From NCBI RefSeq assembly GCF_902833905.1, contig NZ_CADFGP010000001.1:124001-188000 (forward strand): 64,000 nucleotides of DNA, read 5' to 3'. Source of the stretch: Paraburkholderia tuberum STM678 (GTDB lineage: Bacteria; Pseudomonadota; Gammaproteobacteria; Burkholderiales; Burkholderiaceae). Shown piece after piece: positions 1 through 8,569 of this stretch. Both the position numbers and the translations under genes were made by a program. The stretch's first letter is position 1. Every line of letters starts with the position of its first letter. The notes beneath the pieces were generated by a model, which was not told the origin of the DNA, searched no databases, and saw nothing but the letters and a program-made list of their open reading frames with translations.

Positions 1-2
1 TC

Positions 3-755
3 ACGATGCAGGTCGAATCGAGCGTTGGCGCGCAATGCCGCCGTGCTGTCGAAGGCAAATATCCGTTTGCCGCGAGCGCCCAGGAAGTCGACATCGACGA
101 TTTCAATCGCGTGTTCGCGGCCGGCGGCCTGCTCGACGACTTTTTCCACAAGACGCTCGCCAGCCGCGTCGATACGAGCATGCGGCCATGGCGCTATAAG
201 CCGGTCAGCCCCGGCATGCCGCCCATGCAGGGACCGGGCCTCGAACCGTTCGAGCGCGCCGCGGCGATCCGTCAGACATTTTTCCGCGATCCCGGCGCGA
301 CCCGGATGTCGTGGAACGCGGGCCTCAAGGTCGTGTCGCTGGACCCCGAGATTACCGATCTGCTCATTGACGTCGACGGGCAAAACCTGCGCTATGCGCA
401 TGGTCCGGTCACGACGTCCCCGATCACCTGGCCGGGGCCGCGCGGCGGTTCGATGGCCGGCCTCACCGCGAATCCGCGCGTGCGTCCGGACACGTCGACC
501 GTCATGACCGAAGGTCCGTGGGCGCTGTTCCGTCTGATCGACCGGGGCCGCGTGACGTCGACGTTGTCGTCGAGCCGCTCGGCGGTGGACTTCAATTTCG
601 ACGACCGGCACGCGGTCATCGAACTGACATCGGGCGGACAGTCAGGACCGCAACTCACGGCGTTGCTGCGCGATTTTCGTTGTCCCGGTAGCGGACACGC
701 GATGGGACGGCGAGCGGACGCGTCGTCAGGCTCCGCATTCGCCGACGAGCTGTAG
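3..755 (+). CDS. tssM: TssM (IcmF) C-terminal end, 5' partial
   Basis: The frame is open from the window edge and the first 250 or so visible residues look like the C-terminus of an IcmF/TssM protein, the inner-membrane T6SS component that bridges to the TssJ lipoprotein in the periplasm. Typical features are a FFRDPGA stretch, a beta-rich segment with LLIDVDGQNLRY, and the WPGPRGG motif followed by GPWALFRLIDRG. The true start lies upstream, so the ATG at base 6 is internal. vgrG begins 33 bp after the stop on the same strand. The last 25 residues are Ser/Ala/Asp-rich and poorly conserved. The assignment rests on motif recognition and on the T6SS genes around it. Confidence 0.85.
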   Translation, partial: TMQVESSVGAQCRRAVEGKYPFAASAQEVDIDDFNRVFAAGGLLDDFFHKTLASRVDTSMRPWRYKPVSPGMPPMQGPGLEPFERAAAIRQTFFRDPGATRMSWNAGLKVVSLDPEITDLLIDVDGQNLRYAHGPVTTSPITWPGPRGGSMAGLTANPRVRPDTSTVMTEGPWALFRLIDRGRVTSTLSSSRSAVDFNFDDRHAVIELTSGGQSGPQLTALLRDFRCPGSGHAMGRRADASSGSAFADEL

Positions 756-788
756 CGTCTTTTCGATATAGAGAATTTAGAGGAGTGC

Positions 789-3413
789 ATGTCAAGTAAT
801 CCCTTGAACGCGATAAGTGTGCAAAGCCGCGCAGTGACCGTATCCAGCGCGGCGATACCGCGGTGGCCGGGGCAGACCGCGGACGGACAGACGCAGCCGG
901 CGCTGGAGTTCATGTCACTGAACGGCGACGAGCATCTCGGCAAGCTGTTTGAGTACGAACTGCTGTTGCGCACGCCTGACGATTACACGGTACCGCTTGC
1001 CGTCAGTGCCAACCTCGACCTGAAGGCACTGCTAGGCAAGGAAATGACCGTCGCGATCGACCTCCAGCCGAGCGCCGACACCGAGGCATGTCAGCGCGAA
1101 ATCACCGGACTCGTCGTCGCCGCGCAATACCTGCGTCGGGAAGGCCGCTACAACGTCTATCGTGTCGTGCTGAAGCCGTGGCTGTGGCTGGCGACCCTGA
1201 CGACCGACTACAAGATTTTCCAGAACAGGACGGTCATCGAGATCATCGACGAGGTGCTGAAGGACTATCCGTACCCGGTCGAAAAGCGCCTCGACGTGAG
1301 CCGCTATGCGCTCGAGGGTGAGAGTCCGACCAACGAACCGCGCACGTTCCAGGTCCAGTACGGCGAGACCGATTACGACTTCATTCATCGCCTGATGGAA
1401 GAGTGGGGCATCTACTGGTTTTTCGAGCATGCCGACGGCAAGCACCGGCTCGTGCTGTGCGACCACATTGGCGCGCACCGCCACTCGCCGAACCCGTCAT
1501 ACCGGACGCTGGCGTTCCAACCGCAGGGCGGCAAGACCGACACCGAATACATCAGCGCGTTTTCGACGGCCGAAGTCTTGTGCACCGGTCACTACGTGAC
1601 GAGCGACTTCGACTTCACGCGTTCGCGCGCCGACATGCGGGCGATCAATCAGCAACCGCGCGACACCAGTTGGAACCTGCTCGAGCGCTACGACTGGCCG
1701 GGAGACTACACCGACAGCAGCCACGGTGAACTGCTGGCGCGTACGCGCATGGAAGCACTGCGCGCGCCGGGTACGCGAGCGCAAGGCGAAGGTAACGTAC
1801 GGGGACTCGCGTGCGGGCAGACGTTCGTGTTGACCAACTACGACTATACGGCCGCGAACTGCGAATACCTCGTCATCGGTACGAAGCTCGACCTGACCGG
1901 TACGCCGGACGAATCGGGTAGCGGCTACGAATACACCTGCAGCAACAAGTTCGACGTGCAACCGACAAGCGAAGTTTTCAGACTGCCGCGGGAGACCTCG
2001 AAGCCGGTCGTCAACGGGCCGCAGTCGGCTGTCGTCGTGGGTCCCGAGGGCAAGGAACTGTGGACCGACGAATTCGGCCGCGTGAAGGTCCGCTTCGTCT
2101 GGGACCGTTACGGCCGAAACGTCGAAACCGACTCCTGCTGGGTCCGTGTGAGCCAGGCGTGGGCCGGTCAGGGTTTCGGTGGCATCTACATTCCGCGCAT
2201 CGGCCAGGAAGTCATCGTCGACTTCTGGAACGGCGACCCGGATCGTCCGCTGATCACCGGGAGCCTGTACAACGCGGCGACGCGTCCGCCCTATGACCTG
2301 CCAGGCAACGCGACGCAGAGCGGTTTCATGAGCCGGTCGATGGAAGGGGGCCTGCAGAACTACAACAGCATCCGCTTCGAGGACAAGGCGGGTGCCGAGG
2401 AATTCACTTTGCAGGCGGAACGGGACATGAACCGCCTGACGAAGCTGAATGAGTCACACGTCGTCGGTGCCGACTACACGATCGGCGTGGCCGCGGCGCA
2501 CAGCATGACCGTCGGCGCGACGTCCAGCACGATCGTCGGCGGCAAGTACTCGGTAAGGGTGAAGGGTGTCGCCTTCTATTCCGTGGGTCTTGCACACTTT
2601 GTCTCGATTGGCGGGGCGGAGGAGACCGCGGTTGGGGGTGCCTCCCTTCTGACGGTGGGCGGTGCACGTACGGTCACGGTTGGTGGCGCGTCGACGCACG
2701 CGGTAGGCGGAGCCTATTCGCTGTCGGCCGGGAAGGCGCTGTCTATCGTGTGCGGCAAGTCCTCGCTGACCATGAACAAGGATGGCGAGATCAAGCTCAT
2801 CGGTAAGTCGATCCGCATCCAGGGTGACACCCGTGTCGTGGTGCAAGGCACGCCGCTGGACCTTAACCCCGGTGACAAGGAATGCGGCAGCTCAGTGACG
2901 GTGCCAGTTCCTGTAGTGGTGCTCGATGCGCTGGACGTTCCAGGTATTCCGTCTCCTCCATCGGACGAGCCGCTTCCGACGATATGTCCGCTTCCGACGG
3001 AAGAACCACTGCCGTCGGAAGAGCCGCCGCCATCGGAAGAGCCGGCACCGTCGGAGGAGCCAGCACCATCGGAAGAACCGCTGCCATCGGAAGAGCCGGC
3101 ACCGTCGGAAGAACCGCCGCCGTCCGAAGAGCCGCCGCCGTCCGAAGAGCCGCCGCCGTCGGAGGAGCCGCCGCCCTCGGAAGAGCCGGCGCCATCGGAA
3201 GAACCGCCGCCCTCGGAGGAACCGCCGCCCTCGGAGGAGCCGCCGCCCTCGGAAGAGCCGGCACCATCGGAAGAGCCGGCACCATCGGAAGAACCGCCGC
3301 CGTCGGAGGAACCGCCGCCATCGGAAGAGCCGCCACCGTCGGAAGAGCCGCCGCCCTCGGAGGAACCGCCGCCGCCGATCGAAACACCGCCCGCAACCGG
3401 CTCAGACGCGTAA
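789..3413 (+). CDS. vgrG: T6SS spike protein VgrG with long Pro/Glu repeat tail
   Basis: Trimeric spike protein that tips the Hcp tube and is exported with its cargo. An AGAGGAG Shine-Dalgarno lies before ATG 789. In the 874-residue product, a gp27-like region covers about residues 40-380, the gp5-like OB fold with WTDEFGRVKVRF and WAGQGFGGIYIPRIGQEV covers about 400-500, and DUF2345-like beta-helix repeats (many VGG steps) cover about 560-690. A normal VgrG would end near residue 710. This one continues into about 150 residues of low complexity: 20 tandem [P/A/L]PSEEP hexapeptides, then IETPPATGSDA. PAAR and RHS genes follow on the same strand, the usual layout for VgrG cargo delivery. The tail looks disordered and acidic; its role is unknown. 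Confidence 0.95.
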   Translation: MSSNPLNAISVQSRAVTVSSAAIPRWPGQTADGQTQPALEFMSLNGDEHLGKLFEYELLLRTPDDYTVPLAVSANLDLKALLGKEMTVAIDLQPSADTEACQREITGLVVAAQYLRREGRYNVYRVVLKPWLWLATLTTDYKIFQNRTVIEIIDEVLKDYPYPVEKRLDVSRYALEGESPTNEPRTFQVQYGETDYDFIHRLMEEWGIYWFFEHADGKHRLVLCDHIGAHRHSPNPSYRTLAFQPQGGKTDTEYISAFSTAEVLCTGHYVTSDFDFTRSRADMRAINQQPRDTSWNLLERYDWPGDYTDSSHGELLARTRMEALRAPGTRAQGEGNVRGLACGQTFVLTNYDYTAANCEYLVIGTKLDLTGTPDESGSGYEYTCSNKFDVQPTSEVFRLPRETSKPVVNGPQSAVVVGPEGKELWTDEFGRVKVRFVWDRYGRNVETDSCWVRVSQAWAGQGFGGIYIPRIGQEVIVDFWNGDPDRPLITGSLYNAATRPPYDLPGNATQSGFMSRSMEGGLQNYNSIRFEDKAGAEEFTLQAERDMNRLTKLNESHVVGADYTIGVAAAHSMTVGATSSTIVGGKYSVRVKGVAFYSVGLAHFVSIGGAEETAVGGASLLTVGGARTVTVGGASTHAVGGAYSLSAGKALSIVCGKSSLTMNKDGEIKLIGKSIRIQGDTRVVVQGTPLDLNPGDKECGSSVTVPVPVVVLDALDVPGIPSPPSDEPLPTICPLPTEEPLPSEEPPPSEEPAPSEEPAPSEEPLPSEEPAPSEEPPPSEEPPPSEEPPPSEEPPPSEEPAPSEEPPPSEEPPPSEEPPPSEEPAPSEEPAPSEEPPPSEEPPPSEEPPPSEEPPPSEEPPPPIETPPATGSDA
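3009..3368 (+). repeat. 20 x 18-bp coding tandem repeat in vgrG
   Basis: Twenty consecutive 18-bp units each encode [L/P/A]PSEEP. They differ mainly at the first codon (CCG, GCA/GCG or CTG) and at synonymous third positions (GAA/GAG, TCG/TCC). The array is GC-rich, in frame and uninterrupted. A unit length divisible by three lets copy number vary by slippage without a frameshift. Confidence 0.97.
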
Positions 3414-3502
3414 CAGCATATTTCGGAATACCGTGCAGACGGCGAATGCCTTCGCGCATCGCCCTGCACGGATGTTCAGTTTCCATGAGGAGAAAATCGA
3501 TC

Positions 3503-3769
3503 ATGTTTCCAGCGGCTCGCAAAGGCGATGCGATCGGACACGGCGGTTCGATCGTCTCGGGTTCCCCGACGGTCTTCATCAATCGATTGCCTGCGGCGCT
3601 CGTCGGTATGAGCTCTGCCGTTTGCGCGCTGCACCCGTGCTCGCAAGCTGTGGTCGCGGGTTCGGGTACGGTGTTGATCAACAACGTGCCGGCGGCATTG
3701 GTTGGCGGCAAGGTTTCGTGTGGCGCGCCGTGTTCCGCTGGCTCGCCAGACGTGCGCATCGGTTCATGA
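3503..3769 (+). CDS. PAAR-motif spike tip protein
   Basis: Small (88 aa) PAAR-type protein that caps the VgrG trimer and carries effectors. It starts at ATG 3503, with AGGAG nine bases upstream. The sequence has the expected pattern: an opening RKGDAIGHGG, then VFINRLPAALVG, a Cys/His-containing ALHPCSQ segment and VLINNVPAALVGG, ending near SPDVRIGS. The RHS gene begins just downstream, so vgrG, PAAR and rhs form one transcriptional unit. An upstream extension in this frame would run back through the vgrG repeat and is not credible. Confidence 0.93.
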   Translation: MFPAARKGDAIGHGGSIVSGSPTVFINRLPAALVGMSSAVCALHPCSQAVVAGSGTVLINNVPAALVGGKVSCGAPCSAGSPDVRIGS

Positions 3770-3785
3770 TGACGATGGGGGCCAT

Positions 3786-6700
3786 GTGACGACGGGAGTC
3801 GCGGGAATCGGCGGCGAGCTGGTCGGCTTGCCCGGCGTCGTATTGCCCCTCGCCAGTGTCGGACCGTTGCTCGATCGCTGTGAGCGGCTCGGCGACGTCG
3901 TCGACCGCTTTCGGATGCGTCGCGCGCTGTCGGGCATTCTGTGCGGCTCGGTCGAGGTAATCAGCGGCAGCAAAGTCTGCCTACCTACCGACGAAACCGA
4001 CTTCAGGCTGCGAGGCCGTCTTCCGCTCGTATGGTCGCGTTGTTATTCGAGCGCGCAGCACGCGCTCGGGCTGCTCGGCGTCGGTTGGCGCACGAGTTGG
4101 GAAGTCACGCTGCACAAGCGGGACGATCAACTGCTCTACACCGACGAATACGGCAGCACGCTCAGCGTGCCGTTTCCCGGGCGCGGGTCGCAGGTAATTG
4201 CGGCGGCTGCGCAGTTGCACATCGCGCATCTGAGCGACGGACGCCTCGTCGTCGCGGATCTGACGCCGCATTACCGCGTGTTCGGCGACTTCGACGCGAA
4301 CGGAATCGCACGGCTCAAATACGTCGAGGATCTTCGTCAGCAGCGGATCGGCCTGATCTGGGATCCCGGCGGGCGCTTGCTGCGCATGCGTGGAACCTGC
4401 GGCCACGAGCTGCGCATGCACTACGAAGCGCGGATGGGCGCGCGTCTGAGCGTTGTCGAGTGTGTCGACGGCGGTCCCACCGGCGCGCTGGTCCAGTACG
4501 GCTACAGCCAGCGCGGCGAACTCACCGAGGTACGCAACCGGGTCGGCGAAATCGTGCGTCGCTTTGCATACCGCGATGGGCGGATCGTCGAAGAAGCAGA
4601 CGCGCTCGGAATGGCGACACGCTATGTGTGGCAGACGATCGGCGGCGCCGCGCGCGTGATTCGACGAGTCACGTCAGAAGGCGCGCGTGAGCGCTTCGCC
4701 TACGACTTCGATAGCCGGACCAGTGAGGGCAGCGACGTCTTCGGCAACACGGCGCATTGGCAATACGACGAGCAGGGCCGCGTGCTGTCGCACACAGACT
4801 TCGACGACCGGCACTACCGGTTCGACTACGGCGACGCCGTCGCGCCGCTCACCATGCAACTGCCCGGCGAGCGGGTGGTTCACGTCGAATACGACGGGCT
4901 CGGACGCGTCGCGTGTGAGACGGATCGCGAGGGCGCAACCCGCTCGACGCAGTATGCGTTTGCGTCACGCGAGCCCGTGTCAGTTGCGTTGAGCGATGGC
5001 CGTGTGTGGATGTGGGCACGCAACGATCGCTTGCAGCCGTTGCACTATCAAACCCCGTCTGGAGAATTCACGCGTTTCGACTATGGTGACGATGGCGATG
5101 TCGTGTGCTCGACGGATGCGCAGGGGGTCGCCACGACCTTCGCGCATAACGCGTGGGGGCAGGTGACACGTTGCACCGGAGTTGGCGGAAGCACGACGGA
5201 CTACGAGTATGACGTCAATGGTTACGTGGTCAGTGTGACCGACGCGCTCGGCGCGGTCACGCGAATCGAGCGCGATGGGCTCGGCCGACCGTTGACCATC
5301 ACGCGTCCGGACGGACAGGCCGAGCGTCATGTGTGGAATGCGGCTGGCCAGCGGACGTCGTTCGTCGGCCCGAGTGACCGAAGCCGGCACTGGTATCGAG
5401 ACCGGCGTGGCAATGTCGTACGCGCGGTCGACGAAGAGGGGCACGTGATCGTGCGTCGATACGATGCGCATGGGCGCCCGGTTCGAATCGAAAGCGCGAA
5501 CGGCGCGGTGCAGTTGCTTCGGTGGAATGCGAGCAGTTGCCTGTCGATCACGGATGCCGATGGCGTGGAACGCAACTTCGACTATGCGGATACCGGGCAG
5601 GTCCGTTGTCTCACGTGGAAGGCGGGCGCGCAACAGCGTCGCGAAACGTTCGACTACGACCGCGCGGGCCGTCTGATCCGGCGTGAGACCGCGCACAACC
5701 GCTATATGTATCGCTACGGGCCGCGCGGATTGCTCGACTGCGTGAGCCGCGAGCCAACACGAGAAGGCGAGCTACTCGGAATCGGAGCGGATGAGATCCG
5801 CTTCGAACACGACGCCGGTGACCGTCTGATCGCCGAGCACGGCGCAAACGGCACACTGCGCTACACATACGACGTCGTTGGCCGCCTTGTCGCGATTCAA
5901 CTGCCACAGGGGCAGGAGTTGCGTATGCGTCGCTTCGAAACTGGCGCTGTCGCGTTCGTCGAACTGGACGATCGACAGATTGCGCGCTTCTGGTATGACG
6001 CGATGAGGCGTCCGGTTGCGCGCACGCAAGGCCGTTTGCGCACGCATACGGGCTATTCGCCGCTCGGCTTGCCGGTGTGGTGGCGCTCGGTGACGGGGCG
6101 CGACGTGGATACGCCGGGCTGCGCGACAGAACCTGTCGCCGGATTGTGGCGCGAAGCCGATTACAGTCTCGCTGACGTGATCGTCAGGACGGGCGCCGAG
6201 GCCGACGGTCAGACGTGGTACGACTACGACCGGCGTGGCTGTCTGTTGCGCTCGGTGTCGGAGAAGGGGGACATCGAGTATTTCACGTGGGACGCCGCTG
6301 GCAATCTGCTCGATACGCCTGGCGGCAGCTGGTTCCCGGCCGTGTATCCCGACCACCGGTTACGGGAGTGCCGCGGACATCGTTATGACTATGATGTGTG
6401 GGGGCAATTGGTGCGTAGGCGTGGCCGCAACCATACGCTATCGCTCGATTGGGATGCGGAGGGGCACGTCATCGCCGCGCATCGCAAGGGCTATACCGTG
6501 CGCTATCAGTACGACCCAATCGGACGGCGTATCGGCAGGCGTGTCGAACCCGCTTCGTCACGGCGCGCGCAGCAGTCATCGACGCCGGAACAGGACGAAC
6601 TCACGCGCTATTTGTGGCAAGGACACAGACTGATCCAGCAGCAGCGCGCGATGGAACTGCGCACGTACCTGTATCAACCCGAGCCCGACCGCTCAACCGG

Positions 6701-7220
6701 CTTCGCGCCGCTCGCTTGCGTGGACCAGACCCTCGCCGATGATGGCGCGATCAAGAACACGCAGGTCTATCACTATCACACTGACGCCGCCGGTACGGCC
6801 GTCGCGCTCACGGATGAGACCGGCCAGGTGGCATGGCGCGGGCGTTACCGGGCGTGGGGCAGTCTCGTGACGCCGGAGTGGCCAAGCAGCGACGCGTTTG
6901 CGCAGCCGCTTCGTTATGCCGGCCAATACGCGGACGACGAAACCACGCTGTACTACAACGGTGCGCGTTTTTATGATCCTCACGCGGGCCGCTACATCAG
7001 CCCCGATCGCAACGGCGAAGGCGGAGCCAGTCCGTATCGCTACGCGCCGAATCCGCTGACGTGGTGCAATCCTGTCGGCCGCGCGACGCCGGAGGCGTTT
7101 CCGTGCGTCGTCGTCGCGGATGCGTCATGCATCGATGGCGCACCGGACCCGGCTCAATACCTTGCCGGCGTCGTCGAACAACTCCACGACGTAGCAAGCT
7201 GGGAGCTGGCCAAGTTCTGA
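3786..7220 (+). CDS. RHS/YD-repeat protein, T6SS-linked, toxin tip apparently lost
   Basis: Large RHS-core protein (about 1144 aa from GTG 3786, which is preceded by GGGGG; an upstream ATG at 3702 would overlap PAAR by 68 bp). The N-terminus carries the DUF6531-like start of the cage (TDFRLRGRLPLVWSRCYSS), followed by dozens of YD repeats (for example FDYGDDGD, YEYDVNGYV). The core closes with RFYDPHAGRYISPDRNG. RHS proteins normally self-cleave after a DPxGL-type motif and enclose a variable C-terminal toxin. Here the motif reads NPVGR, and only about 45 residues follow before the stop. The last 96 bp overlap the convergent glycosyltransferase gene and no immunity gene follows. The toxin therefore looks truncated or displaced. 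Confidence 0.9.
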   Translation: MTTGVAGIGGELVGLPGVVLPLASVGPLLDRCERLGDVVDRFRMRRALSGILCGSVEVISGSKVCLPTDETDFRLRGRLPLVWSRCYSSAQHALGLLGVGWRTSWEVTLHKRDDQLLYTDEYGSTLSVPFPGRGSQVIAAAAQLHIAHLSDGRLVVADLTPHYRVFGDFDANGIARLKYVEDLRQQRIGLIWDPGGRLLRMRGTCGHELRMHYEARMGARLSVVECVDGGPTGALVQYGYSQRGELTEVRNRVGEIVRRFAYRDGRIVEEADALGMATRYVWQTIGGAARVIRRVTSEGARERFAYDFDSRTSEGSDVFGNTAHWQYDEQGRVLSHTDFDDRHYRFDYGDAVAPLTMQLPGERVVHVEYDGLGRVACETDREGATRSTQYAFASREPVSVALSDGRVWMWARNDRLQPLHYQTPSGEFTRFDYGDDGDVVCSTDAQGVATTFAHNAWGQVTRCTGVGGSTTDYEYDVNGYVVSVTDALGAVTRIERDGLGRPLTITRPDGQAERHVWNAAGQRTSFVGPSDRSRHWYRDRRGNVVRAVDEEGHVIVRRYDAHGRPVRIESANGAVQLLRWNASSCLSITDADGVERNFDYADTGQVRCLTWKAGAQQRRETFDYDRAGRLIRRETAHNRYMYRYGPRGLLDCVSREPTREGELLGIGADEIRFEHDAGDRLIAEHGANGTLRYTYDVVGRLVAIQLPQGQELRMRRFETGAVAFVELDDRQIARFWYDAMRRPVARTQGRLRTHTGYSPLGLPVWWRSVTGRDVDTPGCATEPVAGLWREADYSLADVIVRTGAEADGQTWYDYDRRGCLLRSVSEKGDIEYFTWDAAGNLLDTPGGSWFPAVYPDHRLRECRGHRYDYDVWGQLVRRRGRNHTLSLDWDAEGHVIAAHRKGYTVRYQYDPIGRRIGRRVEPASSRRAQQSSTPEQDELTRYLWQGHRLIQQQRAMELRTYLYQPEPDRSTGFAPLACVDQTLADDGAIKNTQVYHYHTDAAGTAVALTDETGQVAWRGRYRAWGSLVTPEWPSSDAFAQPLRYAGQYADDETTLYYNGARFYDPHAGRYISPDRNGEGGASPYRYAPNPLTWCNPVGRATPEAFPCVVVADASCIDGAPDPAQYLAGVVEQLHDVASWELAKF

Positions 7221-8528
7221 TTCGAAAGTCACGTGGAAGTCGAGCCAGCCGTTTTTCCGGTATCGGGAAAGACCGCTGCCGTCGACGGTCTCGCGGCGCA
7301 GTACCGTCTCGTCGTTGCCGTAAATCACGACGGTGACTGACGTCGCGGCCCGCAGCGCGTGCTCGACGCCGGGCGTGACCAGATGCCTGTCGAATCCATT
7401 CTGATGTACGCACACACGGACGTCGTTTGCGCGTAGCAGAGAAGCTTTCCATGTCGCTTCGTCGGGACGTTGCGTGCCCGCGACTGGTGGAACATCATTC
7501 AATACCGACTGCTGGACACCGCGCCACTTGAAGCCGATGCCCGCGTAGGCCTCGTAATCGGCGAGCGTGCGTTCCGCTCCGAGTCCATACTTGCCGAACT
7601 CAACGTCAGCCAACGTTTCTCCGTCGATACCGAGCAGAGCACGATTGCGCTGCAACGAGCGCTCGTTGCGCTCGTGCCAGGGCTCGTCGATTTCACCCCG
7701 TTCCTTGGCCTCGTGATTGTGGTCGTTCCACATCTTGACGCGGTATGAGCGCAGATATTCGTGCCAACCGATCAGCCTGTGCGGACTGTACAGGTCATAG
7801 CCGTGGGTGAACGCACGGACGGCAAGCGAAATCTCTTCGCCGTGAAAGAAATAGTCAGGATCGTGCTGGACCGCCTGGGCAAAGTGACCGTCCGCAAATG
7901 CGAAGTGCGCGCTGAAGAAGCGCGAACGGACCGGGCGAATGTGCGTTCTCCAGTCGGAGAGCGTCTTCGAGCGAAACAGGACCACCCCTTCCCTGGAAAA
8001 CCTTGCATAGGCCAATATGCTCGGCTCGTTGCTGGATCGAGCGTCGTCGTTCTCGGGGTCGTACATCGGAAGGTAGGCGGTCAGCACGGGTTTCGGACTT
8101 GCATCGCGTAAAGACTCCTGCATCTCGATTGCGAGCGTGTCCCATGCGTCGACGAAGCGGTGGTGCGAATCGAGTTGCAGCGTGTAGCGCTCGCCGCCGT
8201 ATCGCTGTTGGACCAGATTGCGAGCCCAGCATGCGCCCTGCGTCATCATGTGGGGCACGTCGATCAATTCGATTTTCGCTTCACGATGACTGAGATGTTG
8301 GATGGTCCAGCTGTCGGTCTGCTCGGTTCGCCAATTGCCAAAGCCGTGCTGCCAGAATTGGATCATCGTCTCGTCGTGCGCATGCTGCCAGCAGACGATG
8401 ATCCGTAGTAGATCAGGTTTTCTAGCTTTCTGGATCAAATCCAGCAGGGTGGGGATCAACTGCGGGTCGCGATAACTCGCGATTTGCACGAAGATCGAGT
8501 GCGGCGGTGTGACGGATAACTGGGTCAT
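7125..8528 (-). CDS. GlcNAc-type glycosyltransferase (Skp1-GlcNAc transferase-like)
   Basis: The N-terminus reads IFVQIASYRDPQLIPTLLDL with CWQHAHDE, typical of the GlcNAc glycosyltransferase family (Pfam GlcNAc, GT-A fold). A SHHRF-type acidic/His centre (LQLDSHHRF) corresponds to the metal-binding DxD position, and further on come DGHFAQAV and YSPHRLIGWHEYLR. The ATG at 8528 is preferred; a TTG at 8573 would overlap the adhesin stop. The C-terminal 100 residues form an extra beta-rich domain. The gene lies downstream of the adhesin on the same strand, at the end of the T6SS operon, so it may modify a surface or secreted protein, but the acceptor is unknown. Its 3' end overlaps rhs by 96 bp. 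Confidence 0.8.
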   Translation of the reverse strand: MTQLSVTPPHSIFVQIASYRDPQLIPTLLDLIQKARKPDLLRIIVCWQHAHDETMIQFWQHGFGNWRTEQTDSWTIQHLSHREAKIELIDVPHMMTQGACWARNLVQQRYGGERYTLQLDSHHRFVDAWDTLAIEMQESLRDASPKPVLTAYLPMYDPENDDARSSNEPSILAYARFSREGVVLFRSKTLSDWRTHIRPVRSRFFSAHFAFADGHFAQAVQHDPDYFFHGEEISLAVRAFTHGYDLYSPHRLIGWHEYLRSYRVKMWNDHNHEAKERGEIDEPWHERNERSLQRNRALLGIDGETLADVEFGKYGLGAERTLADYEAYAGIGFKWRGVQQSVLNDVPPVAGTQRPDEATWKASLLRANDVRVCVHQNGFDRHLVTPGVEHALRAATSVTVVIYGNDETVLRRETVDGSGLSRYRKNGWLDFHVTFESELGQLPACYVVELFDDAGKVLSRVRCAIDA

Positions 8529-8569
8529 GCGCGTTGATTCTGGTGGACCTTCGTCATTGAATAGTCGAT

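Noticed and set aside
3009..3368. The tandem array in vgrG as a CRISPR or regulatory repeat
   Set aside because: Units are contiguous, 18 bp, in frame and encode a hexapeptide; there are no spacers.
2714..3769. Long open frames on the other strand and in other frames across the vgrG tail (Gly/Ser-rich or Ala/Arg-rich)
   Set aside because: They are forced by the repeat composition and carry no domain; vgrG and PAAR explain the region.
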